A DNA stretch of 64,000 bases from Streptomyces griseoviridis (GCF_005222485.1 NZ_CP029078.1:6573501-6637500), one strand, 5' to 3'; shown: positions 31,592 to 41,835, counted from the first letter of the stretch. The notes: generated by a model not told the origin, from the sequence alone. Translations and numbers: made by a program.

Positions 31592-32056
31592 GTGAGCCAG
31601 TCGCTGATCCAGCCGCTCGCCCGGCTCGCGCTGAGCGGGGACCTCGCCCGTCCCGCCCTGCTGTCCGTGGCTGACCTGCTGCGCTGGCCGCAGCACCGAG
31701 TGCGGGCCACCTTCGAGTGCGCCACCAGCGGGCGGCGCCGCCACCGGTTCAGCGGGCCCCTGCTGCACGACGTGCTGGCCGACGCGGGACCCGGCTTCGA
31801 CCCCGAAAGGCGCAAGGACCGGCTGCGCTTCCTGATCGCGGTCACCGGCACCGACGGGCACCACGCGCTGCTGTCCTGGGCCGAGATCGACCCCGACTTC
31901 GCGCACGCGCCGGTGCTGCTCGCCACCCGGATCGACGACACCCCGCTCGACGGCGCGGGACCCCAACTGGTGCTGCCGCAGGACCGGTGCGGTGCCCGCT
32001 ACATCAGCGGCATCACGGCGATCCGGGTGGACGGGGGCTACCGGTCGTGGAGTTGA
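31592..32056 (+). CDS. small molybdopterin-binding (sulfite-oxidase-fold) domain protein
   Basis: A 154-residue protein resembling the oxidoreductase molybdopterin-binding domain: [19 protein letters not shown], where the Cys may coordinate molybdenum, then [11 protein letters not shown] and a terminal [18 protein letters not shown]. It is shorter than sulfite oxidases and lacks an export signal. GTG at 31592 has GGGAGG 9 bases upstream; the frame stays open upstream, but without coding character. The last 44 bases overlap the convergent xanthine-dehydrogenase-type gene. It may be a remnant or a stand-alone domain of unknown substrate. Confidence 0.65.
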   Translation: MSQSLIQPLARLALSGDLARPALLSVADLLRWPQHRVRATFECATSGRRRHRFSGPLLHDVLADAGPGFDPERRKDRLRFLIAVTGTDGHHALLSWAEIDPDFAHAPVLLATRIDDTPLDGAGPQLVLPQDRCGARYISGITAIRVDGGYRSWS

Positions 32057-34751
32057 GCCCGAGCCACACTCGGTCCCTGGTCAGCGGCAGCTCCGTGAAG
32101 CGGACCCCGGTGGCGTCCCGCAGCGCGTTGGCGAACGCGGGCGCGACCGGGTTGAACGGGCTCTCGCTCATCGACTTGGCGCCCAGCGGCCCGATCGCGT
32201 CGGCGGTCTCCATGAAGTGCACCTCGGTGCGCGGCACGTCCGCGTACTGCGGGAGCCGGTAGCGGCGGAACGCGGCCGTCTCCACCGCGCCCCGCCCGTC
32301 GAGCCGCACGTTCTCGAAGAGGGTCGCGCCCAGCGCCTGCGCCACCCCGCCCTCGACCTGCCCCCTGCACTGCATCGGGTTCATCACCGTGCCCGCGTCG
32401 GCCGCGTGCACGCTGCGCAGGACACGGATCTCACCGGTGCCGGGGTCCACGGCGAGCAGGAACCACTGCGCGTTGAAGGCGACCGAGCGCGGGGTGCCGC
32501 CGAAGTGGCCGTCGGCCGCGCACGTGACGCCGACCGCGCGGGCCGCCTCGTACAGCTCCTTCAGCGGGAGCCTGCCGCCCGGGTGCAGGACCGCCTCCTC
32601 GGCCAGCCGGCAGCCGGCCAGGTCCGTGCCCAGGTGCGCGGCGGCGAAGTCCAGGAGCTGGTCGGCGAGGGCGCGACAGGCGCGCAGGGTCGCCTTGCCC
32701 GCGACGACGGTCCCGGTGGAGGCGAAGGCGCCGGTGTCGTGCCGTACGACGTCCGTGTCGGACTGGCGGACGGTGATCCGGTCGACGGTGGTGGCGAGTT
32801 CGCCCGCCGCGATCTGCCGGTGCACGGTGGTGGTGCCGTTGCCGAACTCCGCGGTGCCGACGGCGAGATCGAAGGTGCCGTCGGGCAGCAGCGTGGCGCG
32901 CGCGTCGGCGAAGTGGCCGCCGGGCGGTCCCGTCGCGATCATCCCCAGCGCCGTGCCCTCGCCCACCAGCCAGCCCTCGGGCACCTCGGCCCGCGGTTCG
33001 GCCCTGGCCCGGCGCAGCACCGCGAGGCACTGGTCGAGGCCGTAGCTGGCGATGTGCAGGTCCTCCTCCTCGCCGCCCGGCGTGACCATCGCCTCGCCGG
33101 GGCCGATGAGGTTGCGGGCCTTGAACTCCACAGGGTCCAGGCCGAGTCGGCGGGCGAGTTCGTCGAGCGCCGATTCGAGCGCGAACATCACCTGGCCGAG
33201 CCCGTACCCGCGGAAGGCGCCCGCCGGGACGGTGTGCGTGTAGACGGCGTACGCGTCGACCTTCTTGTGCGGTGCCCGGTAGACGGCCATGGACTCGCCG
33301 ACGCTGTGGAACAGCACGGCGGGCCCGTGGTTGCCGTACGCGCCGGTGTCGGAGACCACCCGCAGGCGCAGCGCGGTCAGGGTGCCGTCGCGGCGGGCGC
33401 CCGCGGTGACGTCGACGGTGAACGGGTGCCGGGTGGTGGCCCCGAAGAACTGCTCGGCCCGCGTGTACTCCAGCTTCACCGGCCGCCGCAGCCGCAGCAC
33501 GGCGAGCGCCACGATGTCCTCGACGAGCATCTCCTGCTTGCCGCCGAAGCCGCCGCCGACCCGGCCCGCGACCACCCGCACGCCGTCGGGCGGCAGGTCG
33601 TACAGGGCGCACAGGGCGCGCCGGGTGAGGAACGGGGTCTGGGTGCTGGAGCGGACCACGAGCCGTCCCTCGTCGTCGAGCCAGGCCACCGCGCCGTGCG
33701 TCTCCAGGCTGGCGTGCTGCACCCGCTGGGTGCGGTAGCTGCCCCGGTACACCTCGTCGGCCTGCGCGAACCCGGCCTCGACGTCGCCGATCTCGCCGTG
33801 CGCCTCGCCCACCACGTTCTCCAGGGGCCGGGAGATCCTGGCGGTCGCCGGGTCCTCTTCGTGCACCACGGGGGCGCCGGGGCGCATCGCCTCCTCCGGG
33901 TCGAGGACGGCGGGCAGCACCTCGTACGTCACCTCGATCCGCCGGCAGCCCTCCTCGGCGGCGGCCTCGCTGTCGGCGACGACGGCGGCGACCCGCTGGC
34001 CGACGTGGCGGACCGTGTCGTCGAGGACCCGGGTGTCGGCGGGGTCCTCCGTCGGATGCTCGTGGCGGGCGGTGGAGAAGTGCCGTGCGGGGGCGTCCCG
34101 GTGGGTGAGGACCGCGTGCACGCCGGGCACCCGCAGCGCGGCCGAGGTGTCCATCGCGACGATCCTGGCGTGCGGGTGCGGGGAGCGCAGCAGCTTCATG
34201 TGCAGCAGGCCGGGCACCTCGATGTCGAAGGTGTAGCGGGCGGTGCCGGTGACGACCTGCGGGCCCGCGGGGGCGGGCAGGTTGCGGCCCACCGACTCGC
34301 CCGCGCGCGGCGCCTCCACATGGCTGACGCCACGGACCGCGTCCTCGATCGCCCGGTAGCCGGTGCACCGGCACAGATTGCCCTTGAACGCCCTCGGCAG
34401 GTCGGCGAGTTGCTCGTCGTCGAGGGCCACGGCTGTCATCAGGAACCCGGCCGTGCAGAAGCCGCACTGGAAGCCCTGCGCGTCGAGGAACCTCCGCTGC
34501 ACCGGGTGGAGTTCGCCGTCGGCGGTGGCGAGTCCCTCCACGGTGGTGACTGTACGGCCGTCGGCGCGGAACGCCGGATAGAGGCAGCTGTGCACCGGTT
34601 CGCCGTCGACGTGGACCGTGCAGGCCCCGCAGTCGCCCGCGTCGCAGCCCTTCTTCACCCCGAACCAGCCGCGCTCGCGCAGATAGGTGCGCAGGCACTG
34701 CCCGGCCCGCGGCTCCTCCTCGAAGGACCGCCCGTTGACCTCGACCCTCAT
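32013..34751 (-). CDS. xanthine dehydrogenase-type oxidoreductase, fused 2Fe-2S and molybdopterin subunit
   Basis: A 912-residue molybdenum hydroxylase. Residues 1-155 hold two 2Fe-2S clusters: [12 protein letters not shown] and CGFCTAGF with CRCTGY. Residues 165-900 are the molybdopterin domain with [19 protein letters not shown] and the late [11 protein letters not shown] containing the candidate catalytic Glu. It probably hydroxylates a purine such as hypoxanthine or xanthine, with FAD provided by the next subunit. The iron-sulfur and molybdenum parts are separate proteins in many bacteria, so this fusion is notable. Its ATG overlaps the stop of the FAD subunit gene (ATGA). The divergent PucR regulator supports purine catabolism. 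Confidence 0.92.
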   Translation of the reverse strand: MRVEVNGRSFEEEPRAGQCLRTYLRERGWFGVKKGCDAGDCGACTVHVDGEPVHSCLYPAFRADGRTVTTVEGLATADGELHPVQRRFLDAQGFQCGFCTAGFLMTAVALDDEQLADLPRAFKGNLCRCTGYRAIEDAVRGVSHVEAPRAGESVGRNLPAPAGPQVVTGTARYTFDIEVPGLLHMKLLRSPHPHARIVAMDTSAALRVPGVHAVLTHRDAPARHFSTARHEHPTEDPADTRVLDDTVRHVGQRVAAVVADSEAAAEEGCRRIEVTYEVLPAVLDPEEAMRPGAPVVHEEDPATARISRPLENVVGEAHGEIGDVEAGFAQADEVYRGSYRTQRVQHASLETHGAVAWLDDEGRLVVRSSTQTPFLTRRALCALYDLPPDGVRVVAGRVGGGFGGKQEMLVEDIVALAVLRLRRPVKLEYTRAEQFFGATTRHPFTVDVTAGARRDGTLTALRLRVVSDTGAYGNHGPAVLFHSVGESMAVYRAPHKKVDAYAVYTHTVPAGAFRGYGLGQVMFALESALDELARRLGLDPVEFKARNLIGPGEAMVTPGGEEEDLHIASYGLDQCLAVLRRARAEPRAEVPEGWLVGEGTALGMIATGPPGGHFADARATLLPDGTFDLAVGTAEFGNGTTTVHRQIAAGELATTVDRITVRQSDTDVVRHDTGAFASTGTVVAGKATLRACRALADQLLDFAAAHLGTDLAGCRLAEEAVLHPGGRLPLKELYEAARAVGVTCAADGHFGGTPRSVAFNAQWFLLAVDPGTGEIRVLRSVHAADAGTVMNPMQCRGQVEGGVAQALGATLFENVRLDGRGAVETAAFRRYRLPQYADVPRTEVHFMETADAIGPLGAKSMSESPFNPVAPAFANALRDATGVRFTELPLTRDRVWLGLNSTTGSPRPPGSP

Positions 34752-35569
34752 CGGACCGCCTCCCTCAACTCGCCCCGGATCTCATCCGCCAGACGGAACG
34801 TCATGTGCCGTCGCCACACAGCCAGTCCGTGGATGTCGTCGAACCACTCGTCGTCGCCGACCGCCGCCGCGAGCGCGGCCCGCAGCGCGGACGCCGTCGG
34901 CGCCGACCCGAACCGCAGCCGTACCGGCCGCACGGTGGCCGCCGTCACCGAGACCGTCACCAGGCCGCCCCGCGGCTCGGCGGTGCCGATCACCAGCACC
35001 CCGGAGCGGCCGAGTCCGTAAAGGGACGCCTGCCGGAACGCGGTGCGGCGGCCGAGCGCGCCGGCCGGCAGGGTCACCGAGCGCAGCAGCTCGCCCTCGG
35101 CGAGGTCCGCGCGGCCCGCGCCGGTCACGAAGTCGGCGACCGGGGCCTCGCGCCGTCCGCCGTCCTGGGCGATCAGCAGGCAGGTGCCGTCCAGGGCGGC
35201 GGTGAGCGAGATCATCGGTCCCGCGGGCAGCGCGTTGCACAGGTTGCCGCCGACCGTCGCCATGTTCCAGATCTTGAACGAGGCGAGGAAGGCGCGGCAG
35301 CACTGCTCGAACAGCGGCGCGGCCGGGACGTCCAGCTCCTTCGCGAACCGGGAGAGCGCGGCGATGGTGCAGGTGGCGGCCAGCTCCACCGAACCGTCGG
35401 GCCGCCGCTCGGCGGGTGTCCAGCCGGTGCGGCTCAGGTCCACCAGGCGGCGCAGGTGCGGTTGCGGCTCGGAGAACAGAAAGGTGCCGCCGCCAAGCCA
35501 GGCGTCGCCAGGGCGCCAGGGCGCCGGTGTCCGCGCGTCCCGGATCTCCACCACCGTGTTCAGGTCCAT
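34748..35569 (-). CDS. xanthine dehydrogenase-type FAD-binding subunit
   Basis: A 273-residue subunit of the molybdopterin dehydrogenase FAD-binding family: [13 protein letters not shown] for the FAD pyrophosphate, [15 protein letters not shown] as the signature loop and [11 protein letters not shown] at the start of the C-terminal domain. It accepts electrons from the iron-sulfur clusters of its partner and passes them to NAD or another acceptor. It is the promoter-proximal gene of the operon and is coupled to the large subunit by ATGA. The 185-base divergent region to the PucR gene should carry both promoters. Confidence 0.92.
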   Translation of the reverse strand: MDLNTVVEIRDARTPAPWRPGDAWLGGGTFLFSEPQPHLRRLVDLSRTGWTPAERRPDGSVELAATCTIAALSRFAKELDVPAAPLFEQCCRAFLASFKIWNMATVGGNLCNALPAGPMISLTAALDGTCLLIAQDGGRREAPVADFVTGAGRADLAEGELLRSVTLPAGALGRRTAFRQASLYGLGRSGVLVIGTAEPRGGLVTVSVTAATVRPVRLRFGSAPTASALRAALAAAVGDDEWFDDIHGLAVWRRHMTFRLADEIRGELREAVR

Positions 35570-35712
35570 GACCGCCAGTCAAGCAACAGATACCCGTCCG
35601 GGACGACTGGTCCCTGGTACGGAAAACACGGCACCCCGCGGGCCCGCGCTGGAGGATCCACCAAGGGATGTTCCCCCAGGATGCCCTTGCATTTACGATG
35701 CTGAAACCCACG

Positions 35713-35725
35713 TTCACCTGGTGAA
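35713..35725. promoter_or_regulatory. perfect palindrome upstream of the PucR gene
   Basis: TTCACCTGGTGAA is a perfect 13-bp palindrome about a central T, 30 bases before the PucR start and 144 bases before the divergent FAD-subunit start. It is a candidate operator for PucR autoregulation or for control of the oxidoreductase operon. Confidence 0.45.
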
Positions 35726-35754
35726 TGCGAGGACGGCGCGAGGAGTCTGAGCAC

Positions 35755-37419
35755 ATGCACGTCGAACACCTGCTGGGGGACGAGTCCCTGGGCCTGCGCC
35801 TGCTGTGGGCCGACAGCACCCTGCTGCGGCGGGAGATCAGCGGGGTGACCGTCACCGATCTGGCGGACCCGTCCCGGTTCGTACGGCCGGGTGAGGCGGT
35901 GCTCAGCGGGCTCGTGTGGTGGCGCCGGGACGACGGCGCCCAACGGGCGGAACGATTCGTCGCCGCGCTCAGGGACGCGGGCGCCGCCGTGCTGCTGGCC
36001 GGCGAGGAGACCCACGGCACGGTCCCCGCCGACCTCGTGGCCGCCTGCGAACGGCACCGGATGCCCCTGGCCGCCGTCCCCGCCCCGGTGCTGTTCCGCG
36101 CCATCACCGACACCGTCTACCTGCGCCGATGGGGTGAGCTGAGCCGCCACCACGCGCTGCCCGAGCAGATACGCGGCGGCCTGAGCCGGCTGCTCGCCAG
36201 GGACGCGGGCCCCGACGCCCTGCTCGCCGCCGCCTTCGCCCACCTCGACAGGGCCACCGCCTACGTCCTCACCCCGTCCGGACGGACCGTCGCCGCCACC
36301 GAGGACGCGCCCGCCATCCCGGCCGAAGAGGCCGCCGCGCTGGTCGGGACGGACGCCGTGCCGGTCGACGCGGAGGCGGTCTCACCGTACGAGCACTGGC
36401 ATCTGTACCTGCCCGACCCCGCGGCCGTGCCGCCGCGCATGCTGCACGACGTCGCCGCCGTCCTCGGCCGCTGCCAGGAGTCGGCCGCCAGGCGCCGGGC
36501 CGCCGACCACCAGGCCGCCGGCGAACTCGGCGCCCTCCTCGCCGCCCCCGACGCCGAACCGGCCGCGATCGGGGCCGCCCTGCGCGCCTGCGGCCTGCCG
36601 CCCGCGGGCCGCTACCGCGTCCTGGTCGCCGAGGCCCGCCAGGAGGGCCACGCGGAAGCCGCCCTCACCGAGGCGACGGCCCACACCACCGGCCCGTCGG
36701 CGGTCGGCCGCCTGCCCGATGGAGCCGCCTTCGCCCTGGTGCCCGCCGATTCCGCGACCGACCTCGCCCGCACCTGGGCCCTGGTGACCGCCCGCGCCCC
36801 CGAGGTGACCGTGCACGCCGGCGCCGGCACGGAACCGGCCCCCGCACCCGTGGCCCCGCCCCGCCGCGGCAGGCAGATCCGCGGCGACGGCGACGAGACC
36901 CCGCCGACCGCGACCTCCCCGCACGGAACCTCCCCGCACGGCACCTCCCCGCGCACCACCGCAGCCGACCGCCCGGAGGCCGAGCCGCCGGACACCGGGG
37001 CCCGCGGGCTCAGCGGGGCCCTCGCCGAGGCCCGCTGGGCGCTCGCCTCCGTGCGCGCCACCTCACCCGGCGTCTCCGCCGTCGCCGACTCCACCGCCCT
37101 CGACAGCCTCGGCGCGCTGCTCACCGGCATCCCCGCCGAGGTCCGCGCCCTCTTCAGCCGCACCGTCCTCGGGCCACTGCTGCGCCCGCGCACCGCCTCC
37201 ACCGCCGCCCTCCTGGAGACGCTGGAGACCTTCCTCGCCCACGACGGCTCCTGGGCCCGCACCGCCGACGCCCTCCACCTGCACGTCAACACCGTCCACT
37301 ACCGCGTCGGCCGCATCGAACACCTCACCGGACGCGACCTCTCCCGCCTCTCCGACCGCCTCGACCTCTGGGCCGCGCTGCTGTGCCGCCCCGACCATGG
37401 GACGGGCACCACACCCTGA
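35755..37419 (+). CDS. PucR family regulator, likely of purine catabolism
   Basis: A 554-residue regulator. The N-terminal PucR domain (about 5-115) senses a ligand: LRREISGVTVTDLADPSRFV and GEAVLSGLVWWR. The C-terminal end carries the helix-turn-helix: ALLETLETFLAHDGSWARTADAL and TVHYRVGRIEHLTGRDL. In between, a Pro/Thr-rich stretch (about residues 380-420) with three TSPHG-like repeats coded by a 15-bp repeat is unlike homologues. ATG at 35755 has GAGGAG upstream. It is divergent from the xanthine-dehydrogenase-type operon, which it probably controls in response to a purine or allantoin-type metabolite. Confidence 0.88.
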   Translation: MHVEHLLGDESLGLRLLWADSTLLRREISGVTVTDLADPSRFVRPGEAVLSGLVWWRRDDGAQRAERFVAALRDAGAAVLLAGEETHGTVPADLVAACERHRMPLAAVPAPVLFRAITDTVYLRRWGELSRHHALPEQIRGGLSRLLARDAGPDALLAAAFAHLDRATAYVLTPSGRTVAATEDAPAIPAEEAAALVGTDAVPVDAEAVSPYEHWHLYLPDPAAVPPRMLHDVAAVLGRCQESAARRRAADHQAAGELGALLAAPDAEPAAIGAALRACGLPPAGRYRVLVAEARQEGHAEAALTEATAHTTGPSAVGRLPDGAAFALVPADSATDLARTWALVTARAPEVTVHAGAGTEPAPAPVAPPRRGRQIRGDGDETPPTATSPHGTSPHGTSPRTTAADRPEAEPPDTGARGLSGALAEARWALASVRATSPGVSAVADSTALDSLGALLTGIPAEVRALFSRTVLGPLLRPRTASTAALLETLETFLAHDGSWARTADALHLHVNTVHYRVGRIEHLTGRDLSRLSDRLDLWAALLCRPDHGTGTTP

Positions 37420-37442
37420 CCCCTCGTGAGCGGAGGCCGCGC

Positions 37443-38375
37443 ATGCTGCTGCGCCAACTGGAGTACCTCGTCGCGCTCGCCAGGGAACGGCACTTCGCCC
37501 GCGCCGCCGCGGCCTGCCACGTCTCCCAGCCGTCCCTGTCCGCCGCCGTCCGCCGCCTCGAACACGAACTGCGGGTCCCGATCGTGCGGCGCGGCAACCG
37601 CTACGAGGGCCTCACCCCCGAGGGCGAGGTCGTCCTCGCCTGGGCGCACCGCATCCTCGCCGAACGCGACAGCCTGCGACAGGAGTTGTCGAGTCTGCGG
37701 GACGGCCTCACCGGCACCCTGCGGCTCGGTGTCGTGCCCACCGCGCTGCCCGCCGCGACCCTCCTCACCACCCCGTTCTGCGACCGCCACCCGCGCGCGG
37801 GCGTCAGCGTCGAGTCCCTGTCGTCCGCCGACATCACCTTGCAACTCACCGAGTTCGCACTCGACGTCGCGATGACCTACCTCGACGACGACACCCCGCG
37901 CCAGGCCCGCCGCTTCCCCCTCTACGAGGAGCGGTACGTGCTGCTCACCCCCGTCGACGGACCCCTCGCCCACGCCGCGCGGGCCCGCTGGTCCGAGGCC
38001 GCCGCGCTGCCGCTGTGCCTGCTCAACCCGCGGATGCGCAACCGCCGCATCATGGACGAGTGCTTCGCCGCCGACGGCGCCACCGCCCGGCCCGCCATCG
38101 AGTCCGACAGCGTCGCGGGACTCTACGCGCACCTGCCCGGCGGACGCTGGTCGAGCGTCATCTCCCACGCCTGGCTGCACCTGTTCGGGGTGCCCGACGG
38201 CATGCGCGTCGTCCCCCTCGAAGGCCCCGCGCACGGACCGCGCGTCGGACTCGTCGTCACCCGCGGCGAACCCGGCTCGGTCCTCGCCGAGGCCTTCCTC
38301 ACCGTCGCCCGCGAGGCAGGCGTCCGCGACGCCCTCGACACCCTCCTGCGCACCTACCTCACCGACGTCGGCTGA
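37443..38375 (+). CDS. LysR family regulator (probable formate dehydrogenase activator)
   Basis: A 310-residue regulator. The N-terminal winged helix is classical: MLLRQLEYLVALARERHFARAA, then CHVSQPSLSAAVRRLE. The effector domain (about 90-300) has TLRLGVVPTALPA. ATG at 37443 is chosen because the motif starts there and GCGGAGG precedes it. It lies directly upstream of, and in the same direction as, the formate dehydrogenase gene, with 103 bases between, so it probably controls that gene in response to a C1 compound. Confidence 0.88.
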   Translation: MLLRQLEYLVALARERHFARAAAACHVSQPSLSAAVRRLEHELRVPIVRRGNRYEGLTPEGEVVLAWAHRILAERDSLRQELSSLRDGLTGTLRLGVVPTALPAATLLTTPFCDRHPRAGVSVESLSSADITLQLTEFALDVAMTYLDDDTPRQARRFPLYEERYVLLTPVDGPLAHAARARWSEAAALPLCLLNPRMRNRRIMDECFAADGATARPAIESDSVAGLYAHLPGGRWSSVISHAWLHLFGVPDGMRVVPLEGPAHGPRVGLVVTRGEPGSVLAEAFLTVAREAGVRDALDTLLRTYLTDVG

Positions 38376-38478
38376 TAGCCGCCCGCTATCCCGGCATAAA
38401 CAAGAACGCTTTGACCCGGGCGACCCATCCCAGGATCGTGAACGGCACGCCACGAAAAGCCAGTTGAGGAGCCGTGTC

Positions 38479-39639
38479 ATGGCCAAGGTGCTCTGCGTCC
38501 TGTACGACGACCCCACCGACGGATTCCCCACCACGTACGCCCGCGACGACCTCCCCGTCATCGACCGCTATCCCGGCGGCCAGACCACCCCGACCCCCGA
38601 GGCGCTCGACTTCACCCCCGGCCACCTGCTCGGCAGCGTCTCCGGCGGACTCGGCCTGCGCGGCTACCTGGAGAAGGCCGGCCACACCCTCGTCGTCACC
38701 TCCGACAAGGAGGGCCCCGACTCCGTCTTCGACCGCGAACTGCCCGACGCGGACGTTGTCATCTCGCAGCCCTTCTGGCCTGCCTACCTCACCCCCGAAC
38801 GCATCGCCGCCGCGACCCGCCTCAAGCTCGCCGTCACCGCGGGCATCGGCTCCGACCACGTCGACCTCGACGCGGCCGTCGCCCACGGCGTGACGGTCGC
38901 CGAGGTCACGTACTCCAACAGCGTCAGCGTCGCCGAGCACGTCGTCATGACGATCCTCTCCCTGGTGCGCGACTACCTGCCCGCGCACCAGGTCGTCCTC
39001 GACGGCGGCTGGAACATCGCGGACCGCGTGGCCCGTTCGTACGACCTGGAGGGCATGCACGTCGGCACGGTCGCCGCCGGACGCATCGGCCTCGCCGTGC
39101 TGCGCCGCCTCGCGCCCTTCGACGTGCGGCTGCACTACACCGACCGGCACCGGCTGCCGCGCGCCCAGGAGGAGGAGTTGGGCCTCACCTTCCACGAGAG
39201 CGCCGCCGCGATGGTCCCGCACTGCGACGTCGTCACCGTCAACGCGCCCCTGCACCCCGAGACCGAGGGCCTCTTCGACGACGAGCTGATCTCCACCATG
39301 AAGCGCGGCGCCTACCTCGTCAACACCGCCCGCGCCCGCATCGCCGACCGTGACGCCGTCGAACGGGCCCTGCGTTCAGGCCAGTTGGCGGGCTACGGCG
39401 GTGACGTCTGGTATCCGCAGCCGGCCCCGGCCGACCACCCCTGGCGAACCATGCCGCACCACGGCATGACCCCGCACATCTCCGGCTCCTCCCTCTCCGC
39501 GCAGGCCCGTTACGCGGCCGGCACCCGGGAGATCCTGGAGTCCTTCTTCGCGGGCCGCCCGATCCGCGACGAGTACCTGATCGTGGACGGCGGCCGGCTC
39601 GCCGGCACCGGGGCGCACTCCTACTCCGTGACCGGCTGA
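38479..39639 (+). CDS. fdh: NAD-dependent formate dehydrogenase
   Basis: Oxidises formate to CO2 with NAD in the cytosol. A 386-residue D-2-hydroxyacid dehydrogenase family enzyme of the metal-free formate dehydrogenase type: FPTTYARDDLPVI and an ISQPFWPAYLT loop, HVDLDAA, then the Rossmann motif GTVAAGRIG (family usually GTVGAGRIG), VNTARARI with the substrate Arg, and the catalytic MTPHISGSSLSAQ. ATG at 38479 follows GAGGAG. The Gly-to-Ala change in the nucleotide loop may shift cofactor affinity. A LysR regulator precedes it. It could clear formate from catabolism or supply NADH. Confidence 0.93.
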   Translation: MAKVLCVLYDDPTDGFPTTYARDDLPVIDRYPGGQTTPTPEALDFTPGHLLGSVSGGLGLRGYLEKAGHTLVVTSDKEGPDSVFDRELPDADVVISQPFWPAYLTPERIAAATRLKLAVTAGIGSDHVDLDAAVAHGVTVAEVTYSNSVSVAEHVVMTILSLVRDYLPAHQVVLDGGWNIADRVARSYDLEGMHVGTVAAGRIGLAVLRRLAPFDVRLHYTDRHRLPRAQEEELGLTFHESAAAMVPHCDVVTVNAPLHPETEGLFDDELISTMKRGAYLVNTARARIADRDAVERALRSGQLAGYGGDVWYPQPAPADHPWRTMPHHGMTPHISGSSLSAQARYAAGTREILESFFAGRPIRDEYLIVDGGRLAGTGAHSYSVTG

Positions 39640-39712
39640 CCCGCCGGGAGCGACGCACGCGGGCCCGGCCGGTCACCTCCGACCTGCCGGGCCCGCGCGC
39701 GTCCCGCCCCGC

Positions 39713-40369
39713 CTACTCCGTGCCGAGCAGCCCCTTCATCTCGGCGATCTCGGCGCTCTGGGCGTCGGCGATGTCACCCGCGAGCACGGTGGCGGGTTGG
39801 TAGGCGCCCTTCCGGCGCTCGGCCGCGGCCATCTCGACGGCGCCCCTGTGGTGGTCGACCATCATGGTCAAAAACCGGGTGTCGAAGGCCGCCCCCGATG
39901 CCTTCTCCAACTCCGCCATGTCGTCCCCGCCCATCATGCCGGGCATGCCGGTGTGCCCCATGTGCCGCGCCGTGCCGGAGCCCGGCACGTCCTCGCCCCA
40001 GGCCCGCAGCCAGCCGGACAGGGTGCGGATCTCCGGGTCCTGGGCCTTCTCGATCCGCGCCGCGAGGTCCCGCACCCGCGCGGACGCGGCCCGGTCCGCG
40101 GCCAGCCCGGCCATCTCCAGGGCCTGCCGGTGGTGCGGGATCATGCCCTGCGCGAAGGCGACGTCCTGCGCGTTGTGGGCGCCGGTGACCGACGGGGACG
40201 CCGTCGCGCCGTGCCCGCTGTGGCCGCCGCCGTCACCGTCGCCGCCGGTACCGCAGGCGGACAGGGCGAGGACGGCGGCGAGGGCGACCGCCGTCAGCAG
40301 CGGGGATGTCGTGCCCGGACGCGAGGTGCCCCGGGTCGTGGCACGGATGCCGGTTCGGGTGATGCGCAT
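39713..40369 (-). CDS. DUF305 lipoprotein (copper-associated)
   Basis: A 218-residue lipoprotein. The signal ends in ALSAC (acylated Cys at about residue 39), followed by a Gly/His linker. The DUF305 four-helix domain has two copies of its motif, FAQGMIPHHRQALEMA and FLTMMVDHHRGAVEMA, and a Met/His-rich loop (MGHTGMPGMMGGDDM). His-Met clusters suit copper or another soft metal on the outer membrane face. In actinomycetes this family sits among copper-handling genes, as here with DUF6153 and YcnI. Confidence 0.9.
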   Translation of the reverse strand: MRITRTGIRATTRGTSRPGTTSPLLTAVALAAVLALSACGTGGDGDGGGHSGHGATASPSVTGAHNAQDVAFAQGMIPHHRQALEMAGLAADRAASARVRDLAARIEKAQDPEIRTLSGWLRAWGEDVPGSGTARHMGHTGMPGMMGGDDMAELEKASGAAFDTRFLTMMVDHHRGAVEMAAAERRKGAYQPATVLAGDIADAQSAEIAEMKGLLGTE

Positions 40370-40493
40370 GCTGAACTCCGTTGCTGTACAAGGGGAACGC
40401 GAGGGCGCGCGGCAGTGCGCGACGGCTCGCGGGAATCGGACACGTCGGCACTCCGCGCCTGGCCTGACCGAGGCGCGGGGTGCGGTCGGGTGC

Positions 40494-40958
40494 CTATATC
40501 CGCAGCAGTTGGAGTTCGGCGAGGGACGGCGGGGCGCGGGCGCCGTCCGGGGCCGCGGCCCGGCGGCCGGGTACCGCGCCCGCGGGGGCGGCGTCGACGA
40601 CGGGCCCGACGGCGAGGCCGGGCAGCGAGGGCCCGCCGTTCACCGCGCCCGACGCGCAGCTCTGGTCGGCGTGCCGGAGATGCCCGCCGCCGTGGCGCCC
40701 CGCGTCCGCGCGGGTGCCCGCGTCGGCGACGGCTGTCATCGTCCGGGACGCGTCGGCGACGGCCGTCATCGGCTGGTGCGCGTCTGCGACCGCCGTCATC
40801 GTCCGGTGTGCGGGGGCGACGGCCGACGTGTGTCCCGCGCCGCCGCCGGGGGCGAGCGCGTGCATCGCGAACACCCCGGCCAGCAGCGCGAGCACCAGCA
40901 CCGACCGCCACCGCACGGCGGGCGGCGGCACGGCGGTTCGCTGGGCGCGGGCTGTCAC
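40494..40958 (-). CDS. DUF6153 family membrane-anchored protein
   Basis: A 154-residue protein: an N-terminal hydrophobic helix (SVLVLALLAGVFAMHAL), then an exposed part with His-rich segments. A 10-residue sequence is repeated three times around MTAVADA (about residues 54-82, coded by 30-bp tandem repeats), followed by RHGGGHLRHADQSC. A GTG start at 40958 fits homologues. It is next to the DUF305 gene in the same direction, and the pair is frequent in Streptomyces. The His, Met and Cys residues suggest metal binding outside the cell; function unproven. Confidence 0.75.
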   Translation of the reverse strand: MTARAQRTAVPPPAVRWRSVLVLALLAGVFAMHALAPGGGAGHTSAVAPAHRTMTAVADAHQPMTAVADASRTMTAVADAGTRADAGRHGGGHLRHADQSCASGAVNGGPSLPGLAVGPVVDAAPAGAVPGRRAAAPDGARAPPSLAELQLLRI

Positions 40959-41160
40959 GCGCCCATGCTACGCAGCCCGTCCCGCACTCCTGCTCCGCCG
41001 TCCAGGTGACCCCCGAAGGCGCCGGGGGGGCGGCGCGGGGCCGTCCACAGGGCGCGGCCGTGACGCCTGGGCGGTGTGGACGGGCCGGTGCGCGGTGCCG
41101 GTGCGCGGTCTGCCGGGACCGGCGGCGCCGCCCGGCGACCGCGTGGCAGTATCGGGCGGC

Positions 41161-41835
41161 ATGACGGCCTCTTCGTCGGTACGCGGGCTGCGCGCGGCGG
41201 TCTTCGCCGTGCTGTGCGTCCTGCTCGCCACCGCGGGCCACGCGCTGGCGACCGGAACGGCACCGCCGGCCCTGGTCCAGGTCGCGGGATGCGTACCGGT
41301 GTGCGCGGCCGGCTGGCTGCTGGGCGGCCGTGAACGGTCGCTGCCGGCGATCGGCGCGGCGACCCTCACCGCGCAGGGCGCGCTGCACGCCCTGTTCGGA
41401 GCGGCCGGGCGGGACGCGATGACGTCCATGGGGATGCCGACGCCGGGCCCCCACCCGGCTCGCCCCTCCCCGCGACCCAGGATTCCCCATCCGCACCGGT
41501 CGCTCCCCCACCTCCCGCACCCGCTCACCCCGCACGCGCACGCGTTCACCCCGCACCCGCTTGTCGCGCACGCCACCGCCGCCCATGTCCTGGCCGCCCT
41601 GCTGCTCACCTGGTGGCTGCGGCGCGGCGAGGCCGCGCTCTGGGCGCTGCTGCGGTGGGCCGTCGCGCTGGTGCCTGGCCTGGTGGCCTGGTGGCGGGCG
41701 GGGGAGTGGGACGGGCCTGTGCCGCCGGACGCGGTGCGCCGAGGCGCCGAAGGGCCGCGAGCCCCGCGAGGGTCGCCGCTGCGGCACGTGGTGCGGCGGC
41801 GCGGGCCGCCGTCCGGGGTCAGTCCCGCGCTCTGA
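41161..41835 (+). CDS. membrane protein with His-rich loop
   Basis: A 224-residue protein with about four hydrophobic segments (AAVFAVLCVLLATAGHAL; VCAAGWLLGG; ATLTAQGALHALFGAA; and AHVLAALLLTWWL). A loop at about residues 105-140 is rich in His-Pro (PHRSLPHLPHPLTPHAHAF), a likely metal-binding stretch. The tail is Arg/Pro-rich. It is followed by the YcnI gene after 38 bases and is divergent from DUF6153, so a copper role is likely. I know no named family beyond uncharacterised Streptomyces membrane proteins. Confidence 0.65.
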   Translation: MTASSSVRGLRAAVFAVLCVLLATAGHALATGTAPPALVQVAGCVPVCAAGWLLGGRERSLPAIGAATLTAQGALHALFGAAGRDAMTSMGMPTPGPHPARPSPRPRIPHPHRSLPHLPHPLTPHAHAFTPHPLVAHATAAHVLAALLLTWWLRRGEAALWALLRWAVALVPGLVAWWRAGEWDGPVPPDAVRRGAEGPRAPRGSPLRHVVRRRGPPSGVSPAL

